DNA of 64,000 nucleotides, from positions 3,121,531-3,185,530 of the forward strand of contig OX030958.1 of NCBI GenBank assembly GCA_943735955.1, given 5' to 3'. Shown here piece after piece: positions 56,876 to 64,000 of the stretch. The stretch's first letter is position 1; the number at the start of each line of letters is the position of its first letter. Position numbers and translations under genes: made by a program. This DNA is from Piscicola geometra. Taxonomy: Eukaryota > Annelida > Clitellata > Hirudinida > Piscicolidae. The notes below the pieces were generated by a model. The model worked only from the letters and a program-made list of their open reading frames with translations, made no database searches and had not been told where the DNA came from.

Positions 56876-58268
56876 TCACGTGAGGGCACTGGTGACCGCG
56901 TCGTGAAGTGTCACGAAGATTTGGCACTTCGCCAGCTTTGATAACTGCATCGCTTTCTTCAGCATCGCATATACCTCTCCTGGTTATGATGATGGTGATG
57001 GTGATGGTGTGTGGTAGATGATGGATGATGATGATGATGAGGGGGTTAATGATGATGATGATAATGATGATGATAATGATGGTGGTTAAGATTTTAAAAA
57101 TAGTGAGACATTTTTATTATTTTAAATAAATGTAAAAGTTGTTGGGAAAAATACGAACTGTTGCAAGAGGCGAGAGACAGGGTTATCGCTCGCTTCGAAA
57201 GCATCTTGTTGAGCTGTGTGCGTGTGTGTGTGTGTGTGTTGTTTTGTGTGTGTGTGTGTTTGTGTGTGTGTGTCCGTGTGTGTTTTTTTGTGTGTGTTTA
57301 AAATGAATAAACACAACAACTACAGATTTCGAAACAACTAAAAATAAAACAAAATTCAAAATACAAACAACTACAACAAGAAAAACACTCAGAGATTTAA
57401 TTACAACAACACCAACACAAAAATTCGAGCTACAACAACACTCACAAAACCAAAGTACAAACTGAAAAATACAACCCCACTCACAGCATCAACTTGAACT
57501 CTAACAGCAAAAACAACACAACGGCTATATGGTCCCGCCTTCACGCGGTGTCGTTGGCTGCCCTCGGACACGAAGAGGACCCCAAAAGCGCCACCTCTCC
57601 CCCCTCTCTCAAGGAGAAAGCGCAACAACAAACAACATCAACACAAAGATGGGTTTTTCGAAGCCAGAGGACATAAACCGGCGTATGTCTTCTGGCTTAA
57701 TCTCATCCTAAGAGCCGGTGATGTTCACCCCAAGCCAGGACCTCAATGTGGAAGCTGCAGTGGAACAATCCGCAGCGGCACGACGCCGATGGTGTGCGGA
57801 GGCTGCCAGAAAACCTTCCACAAAAAGTGCACTGGGTTGACAAGGACGGGGGGAGGTGTTTACCTACCTCCTCCGCATGAGACCGGAGGGTTCGGTCATG
57901 CGGGATAGGAAAAAGAACTAAAAGCGATAACAACAACAACAACAACAAATAAAACTACAAACATCAACAACAAATAAAAATACAAACAACAACAACAACA
58001 ATAACAACAACAACACTACCGCATACCCACAACCTCCACGCGGTGCGGTGGGGGGCGCTTACGCCTCAAATGTGGGTACTTTCGGCCACCCTGCCAGGGC
58101 AGACTCTGCAAGACAGCCCAGAAGACAACAAACTCATCTCTGGACAGACTGCCCAGCCCTGGAACAAAGGCTGGGCAAGAACACAAGAGAACTGACTCAA
58201 GAGCCTGGCAGGGCAGCGCAGCTGATCGAGACTATCCTCTCCAGACTGCTGAACAACACAACGAAATA

Positions 58269-58312
<44 letters not shown>

Positions 58313-61300
58313 GAAACAACACTCACAGAGTCGACAGCTTCGATGCCAACCACGTCGACGAAGGAAACTTGCGAAAAGTCGATGATGACGTGGCGTATGC
58401 TGGACGCGATGACGACATCCTTGACTGGTGGTGATGATGATGATGATGGTGGTGATGATGATAGTGGTGGTGGTGATGATGATGGTGATGATGGAGGGAC
58501 GATGCCCATGATGATATTGCTTTTTTAAAAATATTTAAAAGTAGCAATCAAAAAATCAAAAATCTTCCACCTAACAATAAACAAACTTTCAATTTCCATG
58601 GCGGCTTTTGATTTATCGGGCAGGCTTGATAGGTGATTGGACGCCTCTTGAGGGGAGAGGGGAAGAGATGATGACGTGGTGTTCTGGTGGCCGTCAGACG
58701 GAGTTTCAGGGATGCTGTCGAGAAAGGGACTGACGCTGTTGTTGTTGTTGTTGCTGCTATTGTCGTCAACGTTCTTCCCGATAGTTCTCCCAAAGCCAAC
58801 ATCAACAAGATCTTCATCGTATTCTGGGTCGTAGTTGTCGGTGACGGAGCTCTGAACGACGAGCATAACCCTGCCCTTGGTCGTCGCCTCTCCCTCGCTG
58901 GTGCACTCGTCGTGCTGTTGAACGAGACAGGCGACGCTGCGACCGAACGTGTCGGCGTTGGCGAAGAATAGCGGCGAAGTGAGCGAAAAGACTTTTAGAC
59001 CGGCTAGTTCTTTGCTCTGTTCGTTGGTTGAGTGGTTGGGTTGGAGAAGGATGGGTTTGAATGGGTTGGTAGGGTGGGTTGGAGTGAGATGGGTTGGATG
59101 GGTTGGAATGGGTGGGTGGGTTGGGTAAGTTACTTTTTTTTGGGTGGTGGGTTGGTTGCGATGTAATGGGTGGAATAGGTGGGTTGGTTAAATGAGGTAC
59201 TTTTTTTCTGGTGGGTTGGTAAGTTTAATTGGTGGGTTGGTTGGGATGGGTGGATTAATTGAGATGAGTGAGTTTGTTTGGATGAGTGAGTTTGTTTGGA
59301 TGAGTGAGTTTGTTTGGATGAGTGAGTTTGTTTGGATGAGTGAGTTTGTTTGGATGAGTGAGTTTGTTTGGATGAGTGAGTTTGTTTGGATGAGTGAGTT
59401 TGTTTGGATGAGTGAGTTTGTTTGGATGAGTGAGTTTGTTTGGATGAGTGAGTTTGTTTGGATGAGTGAGTTTGTTTGGATGAGTGAGTTTGTTTGGATG
59501 AGTGAGTTGGTTGGGATAGGCCGGTTGATGAAGAAGGGTGGGTTGATTAACCACAATAACAGGACTAACAACATCTCCGAAACAACAACATCAACAACTA
59601 CAACATCTCCAAAACAACAACATCAACAACTACAACATCATTAACAACATTGGCATAGTCCTTGGTGTTGACGTAGATTTCTGTTCCTCCGATGTTTCCC
59701 AACACTTGCAGACGTGTGCTGTGAAAAGACGATCATCATCATCATCATCACCACCATCATCATCATCACCACCATCTTCATCATCACCACCATCATCATC
59801 ATCACCACCATCATCATCATCACCACCACCACTCACGCCTGGTTCCTGACGACGACAGTCAGGAAGGAGAAGGTGACTCCCACCAACAAGCCCAGGTCCA
59901 CGTCCAACAACACCACAGACACGAACGTCACCACCCAGATCAGCTGTTCAGGGTTCATTCATCCTTCAGTCACTCTATGAGTCCATTCATTCTCTCCATC
60001 CATTATCTTCTTTTATTTATTTATTCATTAAAACATTCATTAATTCATTAAAACATTCATTCATTTATTCAAACATTCATTCATTCATTCAAACATTCAT
60101 TCAAACATTCATTCATTCATTCAAACATTCATTCATTTATTCAAACATTCATTCATTCATTCAAACATTCATTCATTCATTCAAACATTCATTCAAACAT
60201 TCATTCATTCATTCAAACATTCATTCATTCATTCAAACATTCATTCATTCATTCAAACATTCATTCATTTATTCAAACATTCATTCATTCATTCAAACAT
60301 TCATTCATTCATTCAAACATTCATTCATTCATTCAAACATTCATTCATTCAAACATTCATTCATTCATTCAAACATTCATTCATTTATTCAAACATTCAT
60401 TCATTCATTCAAACATTCATTCAAACATTCATTCATTCATTCAAACATTCATTCATTCATTCAAACATTCATTCAAACATTCATTCATTCATTCAAACAT
60501 TCATTCAAACATTCATTCATTCAAACATTCATTCAAACATTCATTCAAACATTCATTCAAACATTCATTCAAACATTCATTCATTCAAACATTCATTCAT
60601 TCATTCAAACATTCATTCAAACATTCATTCATTCATTCAAACATTCATTCATTCAAACATTCATTCATTCATTCAAACATTCATTCATTTATTCAAACAT
60701 TCATTCATTCATTCAAACATTCATTCAAACATTCATTCATTTATTCAAACATTCATTCATTCATTCAAACATTCATTCAAACATTCATTCAAACATTCAT
60801 TCAAACATTCATTCAAACATTCATTCAAACATTCATTCAAACATTCATTCAAACATTCATTCATTCAAACATTCATTCATTCATTCAAACATTCATTCAT
60901 TTATTCAAACATTCATTCATTCATTCAAACATTCATTCATTCATTCAAACATTCATTCAAACATTCATTCAAACATTCATTCAAACATTCATTCATTCAA
61001 ACATTCATTCATTTATTCAAACATTTATTCAAACATTCATTCATTCATTCAAACATTCATTCATTTATTCAAACATTCATTCATTCATTCAAACATTCAT
61101 TCATTTATTCAAACATTCATTCATTCATTCAAACATTCATTCATTCAAACATTCATTCATTCAAACATTCATTCATTCATTCAAACATTCATTCATTCAT
61201 TCAAACATTCATTCATTCATTCAAACATTCATTCATTCATTCAAACATTCATTCATTTCTCACGCACAGAATCAGAGAGGGAGATCTTCCTCAAGTAGGT

Positions 61301-64000
61301 CAGATCGAAGACTTGCATGAAGATGCCCTTCAAGTTCACTATGATCACTGCCGCCAAGATGCACTGTGGTGGTGGTTGTAATGATGATGATGATGATGAT
61401 GATGATGATGGTGGTGGTTGTGATGATGATGATGATGATGGTGGTTGTGATGATGATGATGATGGTGGTGGTTGGAGTTGTGATGATAATGGTGACAGTT
61501 CTGATGATGATGATGCTGGTGGTGGTGGTTGGGGTGGTGATAGTTGTGATGGTGATGGTTGGGGTGGTAATGACGATTTTTGGGGTGGTGATTGGGGTGA
61601 TTGGGTGGTGATGGTGGTTGTATTTGGAGTAGTGATGATGATGGATTTTATGGTTGAGATTGGTTGGAGTGGGGATGATGGTTGGGGTGGTGATTGGGTT
61701 AGTAATGATGAGAATGATGATGGTTGAGATTATGATGATGATGAGGATTGATGTCATAGTTGAGTGTTGGTGATGATAGTGGTTGTGGAGGTGATTGGGG
61801 TTGGAGTGGTGATGATGATGGTTGGGTGGTTGTGCTGATGATGATGTTTGGGGTGATGATAATGATGATTATGGTTGAAGGGGTTATGATTGGGGTAAAG
61901 ATGATGGTGGTTGTAATTGGGGTAGTGATGATAATGATGATGGTGGTGGGGGTGATTGGAGTGATGGATATGATGATGATGTTTGGAGTGATGATGATGG
62001 TTGAGGTGAAGATTATTAGGGTGATTGGGGTTATGATGATGGTGATGATGGATGTGACAGTTGTGATGATAATGCTGACAGTTGTGGTGATGATGATGAT
62101 GGGCAAAGAGTAACGAACGTTGGGCAGGTTGTAGAAGTAGGGTCCAATGAACAACAGCACTACCAACAGCAACATGGATGATACTATGCCTGCGATCTGA
62201 TGATGGTACTTATTTTTATTATTTTGCGCTACACATTTTAAGGCCATTTTAGGCTTTATTTAATTCTTCTTCTTATGTCTAATTGCTCTTAATTCACTCT
62301 TTGTATACATCCCGTCGAAAAGGATTCCCTCGATTTTTTAAAGATTCATTTCAAAGTCTAATCATAATTTTTTTCTTTTCATACCAAAAACGGACTCAAA
62401 AACGGAAATTGTGTCATAAATATTAAAAATACTATTTTATATTAATTTCATAATTTTTGTGCGATTAATTTCTATTAAGTTTTTATCTTTAAATTAATTT
62501 AATCGTTGAACTGCTCTAATTATTATTATTATTATTAATATAATTATATTATTATTATTAATACAATTATATTATTATTATTAATATAATTATATTATTA
62601 TTATTAATATAATTATATTATTATTATTAATATAATTATATTATTATTATTAATATAATTATATTATTATTATTATTGTTTTCATTATTATAGCGCTTAC
62701 TTGTGTCTTCCCTCCGGTCGCGTCTTGCACCACAGATCTGCACAAATATCAAAACACAATAATGGTGATTATAATAAGGTAATGAAATAACAGTTACAAT
62801 CATCATCACCATCATCACCATCACCATCATCATCACCATCACCATCATCACCATCATCATAATCATCATCATCACCATCATCATAATCATCATCATCACC
62901 ATCATCACCATCATCATCACCATCATCATCACCATCATCATCACCATCATCATCACCATCATCACCATCATCATCCCCATCATCATCATCTACATCATCA
63001 TCCGCATCATCATCATCATCATCACCACCACCTGGAGAGGGAGGCTGCACTGACGTAGGAGTTGAAGAAGCTGCTGCAAATGTTTGTTATGCCGTAAGCT
63101 ATGAGCTCCTGGGTGTTGTTGTTGTGTTTGTGTTGTGATGTTGTAGTGTTGCTGTTGTTGTGATGTTGTTGTTGTGGTGTTGTTTTATGGTTGTTGTTGT
63201 TGTGGTGTTGTTTTGTTGTTGTTGTTGTGTTGTGGTGGTGTAGTGTTAAGGTTGTTGTTGTTTTTCAAGTTAAAATGTTATTGTTTTAAAGGTTGTTGAA
63301 AAAGTTGTGTTGTGGTGTTGTTATTTTGTGTTGTTGGAGTGTTGTTATTTTAGTTTCATTATTGTGGTGTTATTGTGTTGTGGTTTGTAGTGTTACTGTT
63401 TCAGTGTTGTCAATGTTGCCGTATTTTTGTTGTGATTTTCATCCTTTTAGCCTTTTAAAGCTGTTTTATCATTGATTAGTGCTTCAACATCTGTCACTCT
63501 CATCGACAAGACAAACAAAAACCAAAAAGCAAACAAAAATGCATAAAAAAACATACAAAAAACATACGAACAAACATACACACAAATTAACATTAAAAAA
63601 ACATACACCCAAAAAAGCATACAAAAAAACATACAAAAAAAGTAACATAAAAAACACAGATGCAAAAAAAAATACATACAAAAAAGTATACAAAAAACTT
63701 AAATACAAACAAACCTACAAACAAACACACAAATAGACAAACGAACAAACAAGCCTACATGAAAACACGCAAATAGACAAGCATACAAACAAACAAACGA
63801 AAATACAAAAAACATAAATACAAAAAAAACACAAAAACATACGAGCATAAACACAAAAATGCATACAAGCATACAAACGAACATACAAACACCTGGTTCG
63901 ACTCTAGTTTGTATGCATGCTTGGCAGAGAACATGGAAGCCATGGAGATGTTGATGGTGAAGGTGACGATTGCTATGGCGACTGCGTCCAAAACGACGTT
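56876..64000 (-). CDS. SLC26-family anion (sulfate/chloride-type) transporter, C-terminal part
   Basis: SLC26 proteins exchange sulfate, chloride, bicarbonate and other anions across membranes. The gene runs off the right edge. Eleven exons join in phase on the minus strand: 64000-63893 (partial), 63108-63032, 62737-62701, 62196-62119, 61363-61268, 59943-59837, 59718-59649, 59016-58587, 58424-58327, 57213-57159 and 56979-56876 (TGA), about 419 residues. Membrane part: AIAIVTFTINISMASMFSAK, ELIAYGITNICSSFFNSY, the motif SRSVVQDATGGKTQ, several hydrophobic helices, CILAAVIIVNLKGIFMQVF, and DVDLGLLVGVTFSFLTVVV. STAS domain: VFSLTSPLFFANADTFG, a long Asn/Ser/Asp-rich insert, HVIIDFSQVSFVDVVGIEAV, ITLSLASCN and CQIFVTLHDAVTSAL at the end. 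Which SLC26 member it is cannot be told from this half. Confidence 0.92.
57480..58270 (+). mobile_element. Retroelement fragment with 2A-like motif and zinc finger, in an SLC26 intron
   Basis: The plus-strand frame at 57650-57850 reads LILRAGDVHPKPGP followed by a Cys/His finger (CGSC, VCGGC, FHKKC). GDVHPxPGP before a PHD-like finger is a known N-terminal arrangement in some non-LTR retroelements. A second coding-like block at 58070-58262 (GTFGHPARADSARQPRR, LWTDCPALEQRLG) is separated from it by (CAA)n. No RT domain is present. It lies antisense in the intron between the last STAS exons. Confidence 0.55.
59050..59260. repeat. GGGTTGGTTGGGATGG-rich repeat
   Basis: Irregular GGGTTGG/GGATGG units in the SLC26 intron, grading into the 18-bp minisatellite. 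Confidence 0.75.
59263..59508. repeat. 18-bp minisatellite (GATGAGTGAGTTTGTTTG)
   Basis: About 13.7 almost identical copies. The unit is a multiple of three, so open frames on both strands are artefacts. Confidence 0.97.
59719..59836. repeat. SLC26 intron made of (CAT)n/(CAC)n units
   Basis: The 118-bp intron between two exons is CATCATCATCACCAC repeated. In the gene sense it reads gtgagtGGTGGTGGTGATGATG... up to TCTTTTCACAG. Confidence 0.92.
60010..61257. repeat. 1.2-kb array of ATTC and AAAC units in an SLC26 intron
   Basis: Built from CATTCATT tetramers and a CAAACATT variant in alternating orders (8-, 12- and 16-base higher units, some with ATTT). It ends eleven bases before the donor of the next exon. 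Confidence 0.95.
61364..62118. repeat. GATG/GGTTGGGGTGATGATG repeats filling an SLC26 intron
   Basis: The 755-bp intron is (GAT)n at one end and degenerate GGTGGTTGGGGTGATGATG units through the rest. The gene sense is CAT/CAC/AACC-rich. Confidence 0.9.
62520..62690. repeat. (TTA)n-based 27-bp tandem repeat
   Basis: The unit ATTATTATTAATATAATTAT repeats five to six times; the core is palindromic (AATATAATTATATT). Confidence 0.9.
62795..63031. repeat. (CAT)n/(CAC)n array running into an SLC26 donor
   Basis: In the gene sense the donor GTGGTGATGATGATG continues as a GAT array for about 230 bases. Confidence 0.93.
63109..63892. repeat. (GTT)n-rich and AAACATACAAAA-rich DNA in an SLC26 intron
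   Basis: 63109-63420 is GTTGTTGTGGTGTTG-rich. 63485-63890 is made of short AAACATAC and AAAAACATACAA units. No exon was recognised between them. Confidence 0.8.

Noticed and set aside
58066..58326. Extension of the SLC26 STAS exon past 58327 on the minus strand
   Set aside because: A good donor (GTGAGT) ends the exon and the next conserved STAS part is at 57213-57159; the frame beyond is Val/Asp repeat and retroelement.
59263..59508. CRISPR-like array
   Set aside because: Units are head-to-tail 18-bp minisatellite copies with no unique spacers; the other arrays here also lack a repeat-spacer pattern.

Overview
This window is eukaryotic nuclear DNA from an invertebrate animal. The genes are split by many short GT-AG introns. 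One is an innexin (a gap-junction family of invertebrates). Non-LTR retrotransposon remnants, tRNA-derived SINEs and very large amounts of simple-sequence DNA fill the spaces. A marine or spiralian-type invertebrate is a reasonable guess, but the sequence does not name the species. No bacterial, organellar or viral gene was seen. Exon models below were built by hand from splice sites, reading phase and recalled family sequence; no alignment was run.

Left part (1-13.9 kb): a decayed retroelement, then the large first coding exon of a MEX3-type KH RNA-binding protein on the minus strand (2333-4976). Its KH domain begins at the very end of the exon and runs off the window to the left. After it comes a repeat desert with an apparently uninterrupted 1.59-kb (TG)n tract, GGT-rich and GAT-rich arrays, and a 386-bp MITE.

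Middle-left (13.9-25.9 kb): an hnRNP K gene (plus strand, 11 exons found, 5' end not found); a broken LINE on the minus strand; RPL21 (plus), whose introns carry four 131-nt copies of an H/ACA-type snoRNA; and mitochondrial initiation factor 3 (MTIF3, minus), tail-to-tail with RPL21. RPL21 and MTIF3 are also close neighbours in human.

Middle (26-43 kb): mostly non-coding, with two coding-like minisatellites (12-bp and 15-bp units) that give long meaningless ORFs, and a complete innexin gene of three coding exons at 36881-38614.

Right part (43.4-64 kb): three minus-strand genes in a row. These are SLC35B2/PAPST1 (Golgi PAPS transporter, 9 exons, 495 aa), DUS2 (tRNA-dihydrouridine(20) synthase, 14 exons, 575 aa) and the 3' part of an SLC26-type anion transporter with a STAS domain (11 exons, N-terminus beyond the right edge). 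Two of the three may handle sulfate or activated sulfate. Their introns are often little more than trinucleotide repeats that run straight into the splice sites.

The strongest unexpected signal is the four-copy snoRNA family in RPL21, with compensatory base changes between copies. Next are the repeat-built introns, the giant (TG)n tract, the homopolymer-rich MEX3 exon, and a retroelement piece in an SLC26 intron that carries a 2A-like motif next to a zinc finger.
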